Source: Euonymus europaeus (lineage: Eukaryota; Streptophyta; Magnoliopsida; Celastrales; Celastraceae). Taken from it: a stretch of DNA of 64,000 nt. Below, one piece after another: positions 29,628-41,555 of this stretch. Numbering within the stretch: the stretch's first letter is position 1; each line of letters starts with the position of its first letter. The notes under the pieces were generated by a model. That model did no database searches, was not told the origin of the DNA, and was given only the letters and a program-made list of their open reading frames with translations. The stretch spans positions 9,181,001 through 9,245,000 of the forward strand of contig OY756957.1 in NCBI GenBank assembly GCA_963580455.1, in the 5' to 3' direction. The position numbers and the translations under genes were made by a program.

Positions 29628-32279
29628 GGCCTTTAAGAGAATAAGCAACTTCAATATCAATAAAATAACGCAAGTGACCCAAATCCTTCATATCAAATGT
29701 ACAAGAAAGATGTCTTTTCACACGATCAATAGCAGTAGGATCAGATCCAGTGATGATCATGTTATCGACATAAAAAAAAGTGTCACTATACCAGTATCAT
29801 TATTAAGAAGAAACAGAGCATAATCATTATTACTAGAATGAAATCCAAGCTAAGTAATAACTTCCTGAAAACAATCATACCAAGCTCGAGGAGCTTGTTC
29901 AAGACTATAAAGAGCCTTACGTAATCGACAAACATAACCAGGAGGATAAGACAAACCAGGAGGAGGTCGCATATAAACTTCCTCAAAGAGAGAATTATTA
30001 AGAAAGACATTCTTAACATCCATCTGATACAACGGCCAACTTTTGACTCCAAAAGTCATTTTGGCCACAAGAGCAAAATTCTCCTCATAGTCAATACGAT
30101 ATTCCTGAGAGAACACTTTAGCTACAAGTCGAGTCTTATAACACTCTAGAGAGCCGTCAGAATGAGTCTTGACTTTATAAACTCATTTACACCCCACGAT
30201 GTTCTTTTTCGGAGGAGAAGGTACCAACACCCAAGTAGAAGTCATCTTAAGTGCAGAAAGTTCATCAACCATCTCACTAACCCAATTTGGATCTTGAGAG
30301 GCATCCCTGTATGACTAAGGCTCATAGAAAGAGTGAATAGTAGATAAAACAGTACGATAAGAAACATAGAAACAAGTAGAGAGAAGACTAAGTTTTGTGA
30401 TAGGACATCAAACTCAAAGAGGATACCTGCGAGACAGATCAAATGTGGTGTCATTTGACACTGAAGCAAGATCAAATTCCAGAGCAGCAGAAGGATTAGG
30501 AAATACAGGAGTTACCAAAGATGTGTTGAAGTGTTGGTTGTTGCGGGAGAAAAATGTTGAACAATAATTAGGAATAGAGGTATAATTAGAAGTAGAAGGC
30601 GAGGGTACTGTGGTAGTAGAAGAGATAGTAGAAATGTATTCATTAGATGCAACATCAGTAGGAAAAGGATCAATATGAACTAATTTGTCTTTAGAAATCG
30701 AGGGAGTCAGAGATAGAAGAAGATAGTAAGATAGATGTTCTAGGAATACAACATGTCGAGAGATATACGGACGATGAGAAATAGGATCATATCAATGATA
30801 CCCCTTTTGAGTGAGACTATACCCTAGAAAAACACATAGAGTGGAACGAGCACTGAGTTTAGTGTGATCCTTTTGAGGAAGTAGAACAAAATAGGCACAA
30901 CCAAAGACTCGAAGTAAAGAATAGTTAGCAGGTTAAGAGAAGAGAGCCTCATAAGGAGATTTACCATGAAGAAGGGGAGTGGGCATTCTCTTAAGAAGAA
31001 AAGTAGCAGTAAGAATAGCTTCATCCCAAAAGGAACCAGGAAAAGAATACGATAAAAGAAAAGACCTGGCAGTTTCAAGAATATGTCAATATTTGCGTTC
31101 AGCGTGGCCATTTTGAGCTGGAGTATTAGAATAGGAAGAGTGATGGATGGTAACCTGATCAGACAAATATTCAATGAATTTTTTCTTAAGATATCCCTTC
31201 TCCCACCCCTCTACAAGATCAGAACGCAAAAATTTTATGATAGCTGAAAATTGAATGGTGATCAAGGACTGAAAAGAACGATAAATTTGATAAAAATCAG
31301 ACTTGTGTTTCATGCGATAAGCCCAAGTAAACCGAGTATTGTTATCCATAAAAGAAACATAGTAGATAGATCCCCCATTTTTAGCAATAGGAGCAGGGCC
31401 CCGCACATCAACATGAACAAGAGAAAAGGGAGAAGTAGAAATTGAGACACTTTTATGAAATGGCAATGCCGTTTGCTTAGCAAGTTTACAACCATGGCAG
31501 TCAGAAATATCACTAGTGGGGACTATACCCAATTTCCCTGAAGAAGACAGACCGTGTAAAGGCTCACCAATCAAATGAACTAACCTAGCATGCCAAAGAT
31601 AAAATGGACTAGACATTTAATCTAAGTGGAAAGAAGAAAAGGTTATCGAAGGAACAATCGGCAAATGCAACTGCTCCACCACATAAACATCGATAATCTT
31701 ACGCTTGATCCCAATCTGCATCCCTAACTTCCAATCCCGCACACAACAAACAAAAGAACCAAAATGAATGTTAAAACCAGTACTATGAAGTTGATTGATG
31801 GACAGAAGGTTAATAGACAAGTCAGGAACATACAAAACATGAGAAAGAGAAACAAGAGTGGAAGAAGACAAAGGAATAGAACCTATAAAAGCTACCGATA
31901 AAGAAGTACGATTAACAATATAGACATTCATAGGGGATGAAGGAGAAACGCAATTATGTAATAGAGATTTGTAAGGATTCATATGGAATGCAGCACCACA
32001 GTCAATTATACTGACAAAAGAAGGGATACCAGACAAAAAATCTAGCAAACCTGAAGTACTGGAAGTCATGGCAAATGCAAATGATGGGAAAGAAGTCTTC
32101 AGTTGCTGAAGAGTGGAAAGTGCAGAAAGCAAATGGTGTGTAACTCTACGAGCGGAGGAGGGCGGATGTGGCAATAAATCACAACAAGAAACAAGAGGAA
32201 CTGAACTGAATACTCTAGAAATATCAGGCGTGAAATTGAAGATTCCAAAAAATATTATGGGCCAAAATACAAATTCCAA
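29628..32279 (-). pseudogene. Copia-2 pol: protease, integrase, reverse transcriptase
   Basis: Reading downward: a protease-like site with SIIDCGAAFHM (near 31995, Cys where Ser is usual), then the GAG-pre-integrase block with LYVPDLSINLLS. LWHARLVH and DCHGCKLAKQ mark the integrase zinc region near 31600. The DDE core follows with LVHVDVRGP, FLRSD and PAQNGHAER (31430-31095). RT has YQMDVKN and EEVYMRPPPGL, and ends GHLRYFIDIEVA near 29650. The RT active site reads YVDN where YVDD is expected (about 29770). About 20 residues are missing near 30040. Frames change near 31090, 30480, 30240 and 29840. Gag is absent. Confidence 0.87.
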
Positions 32280-32530
32280 CAGTATTGGGGACTAAATAAA
32301 AAATTACAGAAATATCAGGGAAAACACTATAAATCCATAAATAATGGGGATCAAACAACAAATTTAAAAAATATTGAGGACCAAATTGTAAATGCCAAGA
32401 ATGTCAGGGATCAAATTGGAAATTCAAAAATTACCTGGGGGCAAGCTGCAAACTTTTTAAAAAATTAGGGACAAAATTGAAAATTTCAAAAAAATCAGAG
32501 GTCAATATGAAAACCAACATATCAGTTGTT
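32255..32530 (-). repeat. About nine copies of a degenerate 30-bp repeat in copia-2 leader
   Basis: Units of the form TCAGGGACCAAATTGNAAATTCCAAAAATAT recur at about 30-bp spacing with substitutions and indels. The array replaces the position where gag would be expected, between the leader and the protease. Confidence 0.75.
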
Positions 32531-33122
32531 GAAAGAGCCCCTAATCTACTACTGAGTATAGTCAACAAAGAAAGTGCTCACTGGTTCAAATGAATAGATG
32601 TCACAATTTACAAAATCAAAGTTGACCTACTAAAACTCCCAACTTACAAAACCAGATGGGACAAAAGTTGTTGGAACTTGCAAGTTGACAACCGTGTACG
32701 CACGGTGCAACAAAATCACATATCAGAAGTCACCAGTACTTCACGCTCGACATGAAGTCGAGCAAGGGAGCAAATTATAGAGAATCGTTCGAAGCCGCAA
32801 GGGAACATAAATCCACCTTTATCGCACCAAAAGTCAAATCGATACCAGAAAATTCACAAAATGAAGAAGAACCCAGACAACCAAAAATCACAATGTCACA
32901 CGAAATCAACTTCAGAACACTAAACGAAGACCGCGAGCCATTGGAAACTAAGAACACAAAGTTGCGCACCCTAAAAATTAGTGAAAGAGAGTCACGCACA
33001 AAGAAAACAGATTCACTATACTCCAGATTATTGTCATTAGTGGCACCGGTAACCAGTGCAAACACCCAACCCATAGCAGACACAGAGCAAACCCGAACCA
33101 AGAATAGAGAGCTCTTATACCA
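32531..33122 (-). other. Copia-2 leader and primer-binding site
   Basis: Between the tandem array and the 5' LTR. The only clear element is the primer-site-like TGGTATAAGAGCTC at 33122-33109 (minus strand). A 108-residue minus frame (33101-32775) shows no recognisable domain. Confidence 0.55.
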
Positions 33123-33295
33123 TGTTAGAAAATATATATTTCTTACTCATTTTAGAAGGTTACACTTTCATATATACAAACATAAGCAAGGGCAGTAGAG
33201 TACAGTGGAGTATGGCTGCAGTGTGGATATTCAATACAGTAGGTAGATCTATTGTGAGCTATACAATATACAGCTTAATGAGTCTATCTCTAACA
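33123..33295 (-). repeat. Copia-2 5' LTR, 173 bp
   Basis: Plus-strand ends TGTTAGAAAA and ATCTCTAACA, giving perfect TGTTAGA inverted termini. Adjacent to the primer-site-like sequence. Short for a copia LTR. Confidence 0.85.
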
Positions 33296-33453
33296 ACAAG
33301 CCCAATGCATTTCAAAGCCTAAGTGCTCTATCTTTACAACTACATTTACAAAGGCCCAATCTAGAAGTGAAGTCATAAATCAATTTTGAATTGTTTGTAA
33401 CGGCTATCTTTGTCCAAGAGATGTCTTGTCTATCAGTATCTGTTTATCCAAGT

Positions 33454-33488
<35 letters not shown>

Positions 33489-33581
33489 CTCTATATCATA
33501 TTCGTATTGAACGAAAATCAATAATTCAAACTTTTTTATGGTATTAAAGCCCGGGCAAGACTCCGCCGAGTCCAGTTCTCT

Positions 33582-36530
33582 TATGGCTTCTTCTTTTTCT
33601 TCTTCTATTATGATTGTTTCTCTTCCTCTTGCTACCTCTACCACTATTGTACAAGCATATGGGATTACGACAATTCCCATCAAGCTTACTGTGATGCCCC
33701 GATCCGGGCACGCCACAAGTGCCCTCCGGCACCGTCCTAGGCCACTAGTGCAATCATCCGGCAGACCGAAAATCCGACGGCATCTCCCCGTATATCGGAG
33801 AGTCCCCGCCTGCATCAGAAACACGCAGCATAAATTCAATCCATCACACTAGCAACCTAGCTAGGCCTCAAGCCTCAAACACATGCAATCCTGATCCTAG
33901 GGCCTCAGGTCATCCACTACTAGCATGCACAAACTGATAGTAATGAACACATCAACAAATTCATAATATCATATAACCATAAAATCAAACTCAGCATACT
34001 TCATGCATACACCCTCTGGTGCCAAATGGTTATAAGTATATCATGAATAACATCAATACATCGTAAACAAAATACGTGCTAGAATACATCTCTAACACCC
34101 ACATCCTACCCAGGGCCATCCATGTCACATCCCGCCCTCACTGATCCGCTCCACCGGTACCTATACCAGTATCTCCTGTGGGAAGAAACAGAAAGTAGAG
34201 AGTGAGCAAGAAGCTCAGTAGGGTTAAGAGTAATGAGTGTATAAAGGCCGAATCCAAACAATAGGTTATGCAACAATATGAAATCTACCACATGCACGTA
34301 TACTCAACAATCACATAAAACATCAATCCGGGCAATCCCCTCAATGAGCAAACCTCATCGATACCATGGCTCGTCCATGTAATATCGAACGTGAGCAAGC
34401 TCACAACATCAACTCATCAATATCATGGTCGCTATCCATGTAATATTGAACAGGAGCAAGCTCCCTAACATCAAACGCTCTTGGACTACCCGGTTACGTG
34501 ATCCTATCACGCCCGCACCATTGTAGGCATGGTCCCTCATTAACCATACCTCTAGTGCGTTATCCTACTTGGAGATCACATGACTTGGTGGTAACTCTCA
34601 TCACCTCGTCATCCCTCCAAGTAGCTTTCAAGAATCCTAAGGATCTCCGAGTCCATACTCGGACTCCAATGCAACTCTAATGCATTTATGCCATGACATG
34701 TCGAAAAGATATATATATATATAAATGAACATCCTACATATATATATACATAACTACCATGATGCATGAATGGAAATCACATCGTGCCCATAGGTGATGG
34801 AACACACACAATCGGGTCATGCAACATCAAGAATTAACAATATTTCACAAGCAAGGTTCGTTTCCCCTTAGAAGCAATTAAGGCGGAAACACAATTAAAA
34901 TGACCAACGAGGAATCGAAACGCTCTTTAAAATATTGAGAACGAACGATAGAAAGAATGGTTGGAAATCCCCTACCTCGTGTTGAGTAATTCACCAAAAA
35001 TCTCACAATTAGGGTTTTAAACCCCGTTTCACCAAACCTAACAATTTACACAATGTTGTACTCATTTAATCATCCAAACATCTCAATATATCATATCAAT
35101 AATGAATTAAACAAACAATCAAGAGAAACTTACTTTCTCTCTCTAGAATTTCTTCTAAAATCCTCCAAAAATTCCACTTAGCTCAACTCAACATCAAACC
35201 ACGAAATCAACCTACATATATGTTCCAAATCAACCTATAAACAACATATCTAAAGCATATAACTCAACTTTTCAAGAATCTAGCAAATCTAGAAAAACCT
35301 AGAATTTCCAAAAACTAAGAAAAACTTACCAAATCACCCAAATCAAGCTTGAATCTTCCTTGCTTAGCTTCAATGATCACCAATCTACAATCTCCAAGCC
35401 AAAATCTAACCAAAAGCTCCTTCTCTCTCTTCTTCTCTCTCTCTTTCTCTTTCTCTCTTTTTCTCCTTCTCTCTCTAGTCGGGTTTCTCCAAGAGATGAT
35501 ATGCAGAAATGTCTAACTCTGTTTCTTAAAAACTGATTTCCCGACAGCAGTTCGGACGCCCTACGTATCCGTCCGGATGAATTAGTGTTCTTCTACTCAC
35601 TGCCTTCAATCTAGGCATATCTGTCTGGACGGATTACTGTTCACAACACCATTTTTCCTCCCTCAAACTTCTCTGCCTCCGTTCCAGCACAAAGCGTCCG
35701 GATGGCTGTTTAGGGTGTTCGGATGGTTTTTGTTTTTCAGAAACCCAGTTTTTCTCAAATTTATTTTCCAGTTCAGTCTAAGCTTCGATTCGATATATTA
35801 TGGGCCCGAAATGGACATGTATGCCAAAAGTTATGGCCCATTTACCGAACCTAGTTCAAAAACTATTTTTCCATGATTCCATACCTCACGGATCATCCGT
35901 AATTTGACTCAAACCAAATTTTTGGGTCGGGGTTTCACACTTACTCCCACTAATTCTTGGGGGCTTCAATTCTCTTCCCTTCTCCGAGCTTATAACCTCT
36001 TGGGATTTGTCGATGGTAGTCATCCTTGTCCTTCACAACCTGTAGCTTCTTCTACTGACCAAGAAGCTATTGCACTTTTCCATTCATGACAAAGTCAAGA
36101 TCATTTTATTCTCCATGCACTTGTGGCTTCCATTGATGCCACTGTTTTACCTCTTCTTGGAGATGTTACTACAAGTTCTCAAGCTTGGAACTAGGTTCAT
36201 ACTCTGTATGCCAGTAGCTCCCGATCCAGAGCTCAGTTCTCTAGCTGTCAAAAAGGAGCCAAGCTTATGAATTACCTACAAGATGTCAAGTGCCTTGCAA
36301 ATGAACTAGCTCTCACTAGAAATCCTGTTTCTTTTGATGATCTTACCCTATATATTCTTGATGGTCTCAGTGCTGATTATGTTGGCATCGTTGGTTCTAT
36401 TCGAACAAGGGAAAAAGCTTTTTCTTATGAAAAACTTAAAAATGTTCTTGTAGCTCAATAGGCTTTTCTTACTCGCCTCCCCTCATCAACTGATATTACT
36501 CTTCCAACCGCCCATTCTCATAAACTGCAA
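33582..36530 (+). pseudogene. Copia-3 gag (UBN2/retrotran_gag type), interrupted
   Basis: The ATG at 33582 opens a Ser-rich N-terminus typical of copia gag. After the solo LTR the frame resumes with TNSWGLQFSSLLRAYNL and FVDGSHPCP, then VHTLYASSSRSRA, LKNVLVAQ and FDDLTLYILDGLSADY. These belong to the gag capsid-like domain common in plant copia elements. Stops at 36088, 36192 and 36460 and a frameshift near 36250 break it. The zinc knuckle and everything downstream are missing. Confidence 0.8.
33690..35939. mobile_element. Solo LTR, 2250 bp, with CTTAC target duplication
   Basis: The ends TGTGATGCCCCGA and GGGTCGGGGTTTCACA are inverted (TGTGA..CCCCGA). The 5-bp CTTAC stands at 33685-33689 and 35940-35944, so the boundaries are exact. 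The termini resemble plant Ty3/gypsy LTRs that start TGTCAC.CCCCGA. It holds a (TA)n tract at 34708-34760 and a CT-rich tract at 35395-35480; on the minus strand the latter would be a GA-rich leader, which slightly favours minus orientation. No gene inside. Confidence 0.88.
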
Positions 36531-37006
36531 TTTGGGTTTAATCCTAAACCACGGGACGATCTCCGATCAAAATCCACTATAAGTCAATTTTACAATGGAA
36601 TCACGTTCTACTCAAACACCTTAACTTGGTTTGAGCTCAAGCACAAATAAAGAAGACACAAACTGCAGGAAAAACTGCACTGACCAGCCTGAAAACTACC
36701 TTCGAAACTGACCTTATGGAGCTCCAAATCAGATCTCGATTGTTCAGAATGAAGAACCAGCTGTCCTCTAACTGCTGTTCAAAATTCAGCCAAATCGGAC
36801 CATGAATAACCCTCCAACTATCAGTGTTTCCAAAACTGCGCATGAGAGAATAAACCCAGAATTTCCTTCTCTGTTTTTCTGTTTTCAGCTGCTGTCCCTC
36901 TTCCGTATTTTCATGAGAAGCTGCCCTAATATGCCACTCATGGGCTGGGCCACCAAGACACACACAAGGCTTGGTCAAATGGGCTGGACCACTAACATCA
37001 CTAACA
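36527..37006 (-). mobile_element. Probable LTR fragment, minus strand
   Basis: On the minus strand it starts TGTTAGTGATGTTAGTGG at 37006 and ends with an R/U5-like stretch (ATAGTGGATTTTGATCGGAGATCGTCCCGTGG near 36565), as in plant copia LTRs. It separates copia-3 gag from the chromovirus fragment. The left end is uncertain and no target duplication was found. Confidence 0.45.
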
Positions 37007-37009
37007 TGC

Positions 37010-37900
37010 TTAAAAAAGGTGGCTTTGTGTGGTCTAAGAAGAGTGAGCGAGCCTTTAAGGAGTTGAAATTAGCGATGTCATCAACCATCGTACTTCAATG
37101 CCCAATTTTGAACAACTTTTCGAATTCATACTAATGCTAGTGACTTTGGGATTGGAGCATTCTTAACTCAAAATGAGAAGCCAATTTCTTATTTGAGTAA
37201 GACCTTAGGGCCGCAAAAAGTGGGATGAAGTGTCTATGCAAAAGAATTACTTGTTGTGGTGGAAGCAGTGCAAGTTTGGTGACAATACCTATTGGGTCCC
37301 AAGTTCCATATTGTCACGGTCCAGCAGCCTTTGCGACACTTATTGGAACAGTGTCAGAGTAGCAAAAGTGGGTGGCTAAATTGATAGAGTTTGAATATGA
37401 GATATTTTATTGATCGAGTCGAGAAAATAAAGAGGTCGATGCGTTGTCGCGCCAGTTTGAGAAGGCTGAATTGTTGGCTGTTTGGAGGCCCCAATGGGCC
37501 ATTTGGGATGAGATACAGACTGTTGTCAATAGCGTCACTAAATGTCAAGATTTGATCAAAAAATTGAAAGGGATGAATCTGGGATTGATGGGTATGAGCT
37601 ACAGGAAAGGCTGTTGCTATTTCGTGGAAAGATTTTTGTTCTTGAAGAAGGTGAGCTACAAAACAAAATCCTTTAACACATTCGTGAGTCAGCTGAAGGC
37701 GGCCATTTAGGAGTGTATCGGACATGGGTTAGAGAGGCAAATAAATTTCATTTTGGGAGGGATTGAAAGGCCAAATTAGGAAGTTTGTGTCAGCTTGTGA
37801 TGCCTGCCAACAAGCTAAGAGTGATTCCAAGGGCCCGACTGGACTTCTTCAACCTCTGCCAATAACAGAAAAGGTATAGGACATTACCTTACATTTTATT
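37010..37900 (+). pseudogene. Chromovirus RNase H and integrase zinc-finger region
   Basis: The sequence LLKKGGFVWSKKSERAFKELK is the RT-RNase H connection. It is followed in other frames by DFGIGAFLTQNEKPISYLSK (RNase H, first Asp changed context), AKELLVVVEAVQVW, and the ENKEVDALSR segment. The integrase N-terminal part is partly recognisable (CDACQQAK-like, near 37800). Stops and frameshifts are frequent. Confidence 0.75.
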
Positions 37901-37933
37901 GAACGGCTACCTTGGTCGAATGGATATAATGGG

Positions 37934-38860
37934 GTGCTTGTGGTTGTTGATAGACTAACAAAATATGCTCACTTTATCACGATGGTGCATCCGTATATTG
38001 CAAAATCAATTGCCAAATTGTTTGTTGATAATGTGGTTAAACTTTGTGGGGTGCCAAGATCTATGGTGACAGATCGTGTCTGGATTTTTATGAGTAATTT
38101 TTGGAGGAAATTTTTAAAGCTGCAGGGAACAAAGCTTGCAACCAGCTCGGCCTACCATCCGCAAATGGATGGGCAAACCGAGATAACAAATTGATCCCTC
38201 GAACAGTATATGAGGTGTTTTGTTTATCAAAATCCAAAAACATGGGAGAAATTTCTATCATGGGCAGAATATTGGTATAATACCACCTATCATGCATCAA
38301 TAAAAAAAAATCCTCATTTGAATTCTTGTATGGGCATGCACCACCTAAACTGCTTCATTATTCTATTAGTTGTTCGATTAATGATGAAGTTGATAAGGAG
38401 TTGCAAGAGAGGGATGATCTGATACGGGAGCTTAAGTCTAACTTAGAGAAGTCCAGGAATCGGATGAAGACTTATTATAATAAGGGGAGGCACGAAGAGG
38501 AGTTTGAAGCGGGGGATTGGGTGTATTTGAAGATTCGACCATATAGACAGATGTCCATAACCCAAAAGGCTTTGTATAAGCTTGGGAGTTGTTTATATGG
38601 ACCATATAGGGTGATTGAGAAGATTGGCCCACTAGCTTATAAGTTGGAGTTGCCAGTAGGAGCTCATAGCCATAATGTTTTTCATGTGTCTTTACTTAAG
38701 CGTAGGAATGGGGATTCTAGCTTGTTGGTGCCCAACCCTCCACAGGTTGATGATAATGGCAATCTAGTTCTTAAGCCATTTTCCATTCTGAATTCTAGAA
38801 TTGTGAAGAGAGGGGGTCACATAAGGAATGAAATGCTTGTTTGCTGGGAATCTCTAACAA
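37934..38860 (+). pseudogene. Chromovirus integrase core, C-terminal domain and chromodomain-like tail
   Basis: The core shows VVVDRLTKYAHF (first Asp), MVTDRVWIF (second Asp) and YHPQMDGQTE (Glu), in the order of the gypsy integrase DDE. Stops at 38194 and a frameshift near 38340 follow. Then comes the C-terminal GPY/F-type domain with FEAGDWVYLKIRPYRQ, YGPYRVIEKIGPLAYKLELP and HNVFHVSLLK (38500-38700). The tail NSRIVKRGGHIRNEMLVCWE fits the chromodomain start of chromoviral integrases and is cut off at about 38860. Confidence 0.85.
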
Positions 38861-39731
38861 CCAACTTCCATAAAGAGTCCTTTTCAGTAATAAATCTCCA
38901 CACCCATTTAAACATAAGGGATTTATTCATAATGCATATATCCTGGATACCCAACCCTCCAAGGTTCTTAGGTTTGAGGACTTGAGCCCATTTGACACAA
39001 TGTAGCCTTTTCTTTTCATTTGAATCGCCCCACAAAAAATTCCTCTGCATTAACTCAATCGATTTAGCCACGGACTTTGGAATTTGAAATATAGACATAT
39101 AATACAAAGGTAGGTTTGACAGTGCTGCCTTAATAAGGGTTAACCTCCCCCCGATGGACAATTGACGACCTTTCCAATTAGCAAGTTTTGCTTTGAATTT
39201 TTCCAATACTGGCTTCCAAGTTTTCCTCAACTTGTGATTGGCTCCAAGAGGAAGGCCCAAGTACTTCACAGGAAGAGATTCAAGTTGGCAATTATACTTC
39301 ACAGCCCAAGCGCCAAGTTGTACCCTATCCACACCCAAGCCAATCAAGGAACTTTTTTGAAAGTTAACCCTCAGCCCGGATATCAATTGATAACATCTCA
39401 ATAAATTTTTAGTTGCAAGTAAATATTCCTCCTTTGCTTCACAAAAGACTAAGGTATCATCCGCATACTGCAAGTGGGAGATAGATAGCACATTTTTTTT
39501 CACCTCAACCCCCTTCAAGATGCCAACCTCCTCAGCCTTTTTGAATAGTTGATGCAGCCCCTCTGCAGCTATATTGAACAAAAAAGGAGATAAGGAATCT
39601 CCCTGTCTTATCCCTTTTTGCATAGTAAACTCCTGAGTTGGAGAGCCATTAACTAGAACCGAGAGTGAAGTAGTAGACATACATTCCCACATCCATTTCC
39701 TCCATTTAACCCCAAAACCCATCCGGCTCAT
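38860..39731 (-). pseudogene. LINE-2 ORF2, RT catalytic part
   Basis: The frame starts MSRMGFGVKW after a frameshift near 39760, directly following the DMEKAF box. It carries KGIRQGDSLSPFLFNI, the catalytic HLQYADDTLVF (about 39465), then KYLGLPLGANHK, RQLSIGGRLTLIKAALSNLP and MQRNFLWG. These are RT motifs of plant L1 elements. The YADD motif is intact. Similarity ends with FKWVWRF..DSLWKLVV near 38860, and the last residues of the frame (to 38817) come from the neighbouring chromovirus sequence. Confidence 0.87.
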
Positions 39732-41515
39732 GACTGTATCCAGGTAACTCCAATGAACCGAGCAAAAGCTTTTTCCATGTCTAATTTCAACAACAGACCA
39801 CTCTTCCTCCTCTTTTTCATAAGATGTACCAACTCATTAGCAATGAGAAAGCTATCAAGTATTTGCCTACCTTTCATAAAAGCCGATTGAGTGTGACTAA
39901 TTACGGAAGGCAAAACTTTTTTCAACCTCCTTGCCAAAACTTTTGAAATGATTTTATATAAACTGCTTACCAAACTGATTGGCCGATAATCTGCCAGCCT
40001 GCACGAGCCTTTAATCTTGGGAATAAGAGTGATGAATGATGAATTAACCCCAGTAGGCAGCTTACCTGATTCATAAAAATCCCAAATCATTGCACACATA
40101 TCTTCCCTAAGGAAATCCCAAGCTTTCTTTATGAAGGTGAAATTGAACCCATCTGGACCCGGTGCTTTTGAGCCCTCACAATTCCATACAGCTTCTCTAA
40201 TTTCTTCATAAGTAAAGGGGACCTCCAGAGACATAGATTCAGCAGCAGAGATGGAGCTGAAACACAACCCCTCCCAATGTACTGGTGTAAAATCTGCTTC
40301 AAATCGATTGACAAAGTGAAGCCTGACTTCATCTTTAATTTTTCGTGGGTCAAATAGCAATTCCCCAGCCTCATTTTTCAAGCAATTAAGCTTGTTTAGT
40401 TTGCCTCTAATGCATGCTGTAGCGTGGAAGAACTTCGTATTCCTATCACCTTCAGATATCCATTTTTGCCTAGATTTCTGCCTCCATAAGGACTCACTCC
40501 TCCTACTTTCCTTCCACAGATCACTTTTCAGAGAATTAAGATGCTCGGCTTCCGAAGTAGACAGGCTGCTAGACTCAGAGGCTAACTCCAACCTATCCAC
40601 CGCCTCCTCCAGGTGTCTTACTTTATTATCCACATTACCAAAGACCTCTAAATTCCAACATTTCAATAACATCTTCAGGATATGCATACTAGAAAATAGG
40701 GATTGGTTAACAGAAGAATGAGCTTTAATTTGCTCCCAAAAGACCTGGACCGAAACCCTAAAACCAGGATGAAGCCACCAGCAGTCTTACACTCTAAATG
40801 GCCTTGGTCCCCAATTGATTTTAGTTGCCTCCATATGCAAGGGTGAATGATCAGAGATGCCTCTGGGTAGACCCCATAATTTGAGACCTGGAAAAGTAGT
40901 GATCCAATCCACCGATACAAAGGCTCTATCAATCTTGCTCTGAGTTCTTGAATTTTTCCACGTAAATCTCCTACCACATAATGGAAGTTCAATTAATTCA
41001 CTCCTATTGATGAAGGAACTGAAAGATCGCATTCCCCTAGATGATCTGGATTGACCCACTCTATCTTGTGGAACCAAAGTCTCGTTAAAATCTCCAATTA
41101 AAAGCCATGGAACAGATACATTCACCCGAGACATGGCAAGTTCCTCCCATAGTAGAATCCTATCAGCTTCATTGTTATTTCCATAAACACCTGATATACG
41201 ACATTCAAAACCCGAGGATAGGAGTTTAGCATCCAGCGAAATCCATCTGGCACTTTTTACCACATCCCGAACAACCAGCGAATTGGGGTCCCAAATCATT
41301 ATCATCCCTCCTGCAGCTCCAGAAGCAGAGATTGCACTCCACTCGCAAGCAGAGTTCCCCCAACAGCTCCGGATTAAACTATAAGATACCTCCTCTAATT
41401 TGGACTCTATAATTATTAACAAATCAACCTTCTTTTCCAAGACCCAACGCCGAACTGCTCTCCTCTTCAAAGGTCTTCCCAAACCTCTAACATTCCATGA
41501 TAATAGACTGATCAT
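39728..41515 (-). pseudogene. LINE-2 ORF2, endonuclease and N-terminal RT
   Basis: The ATG at 41515 opens MISLLSWNVRGLGRPLKRRA, the APE-like endonuclease start. LLIGDFNETL (near 41090), KIDRAFVSVDW and GISDHSPLHM (near 40860) carry the catalytic Asp, Asn and His positions. An in-frame stop (40789-40787) separates it from the following RT segment. That segment has W..QKSRQKWISEGDRNTKFFH, KAPGPDGFNFTFIKKAW, LIPKIKGS..LADYRPISLV and KLDMEKAF. It ends at a frameshift near 39760. Apart from these two breaks the gene looks complete to the end of RT. Confidence 0.87.
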
Positions 41516-41555
41516 TGCAGAATATCACCATGAGAGGGTACCGGGATTGAATATA

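Larger units (their letters stand above)
29444..33295 (-). mobile_element. Ty1/copia element (copia-2), minus strand, with 173-bp LTR
   Basis: The 5' LTR is 33123-33295, bounded by TGTTAGA and TCTAACA inverted termini. Next to it 33109-33122 reads TGGTATAAGAGCTC on the minus strand, one base from the usual initiator-tRNA primer site. Internal order downward: leader with a tandem array, protease, integrase, RT. The 3' LTR (29444-29622) is truncated and fused to the RT domain, so the RT end and RNase H are deleted. No matching 5-bp duplications: CCAAA at the left, ACAAG at the right. Confidence 0.85.
33296..36530 (+). mobile_element. Ty1/copia fragment (copia-3): LTR end, primer site, gag
   Basis: 33296-33530 is LTR-like with a (TA)n tract at about 33463-33488. 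The primer-like site TGGTATTAAAGC follows at 33539-33550. Gag starts at 33582 and is split by a 2250-bp solo LTR (33690-35939). Gag continues to about 36530, where similarity ends. No pol follows. The left part of the LTR is missing or was replaced by copia-2. Confidence 0.7.
37007..38860 (+). mobile_element. Ty3/gypsy chromovirus pol fragment
   Basis: It holds the RT-RNase H end, integrase and a degenerate chromodomain-like tail on the plus strand; gag, protease and RT catalytic core are missing. It is truncated on the left at the LTR fragment and on the right where LINE-2 sequence starts. It may belong to the element whose LTR segments are at 28929-29337 and 43991-44389. Confidence 0.8.
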
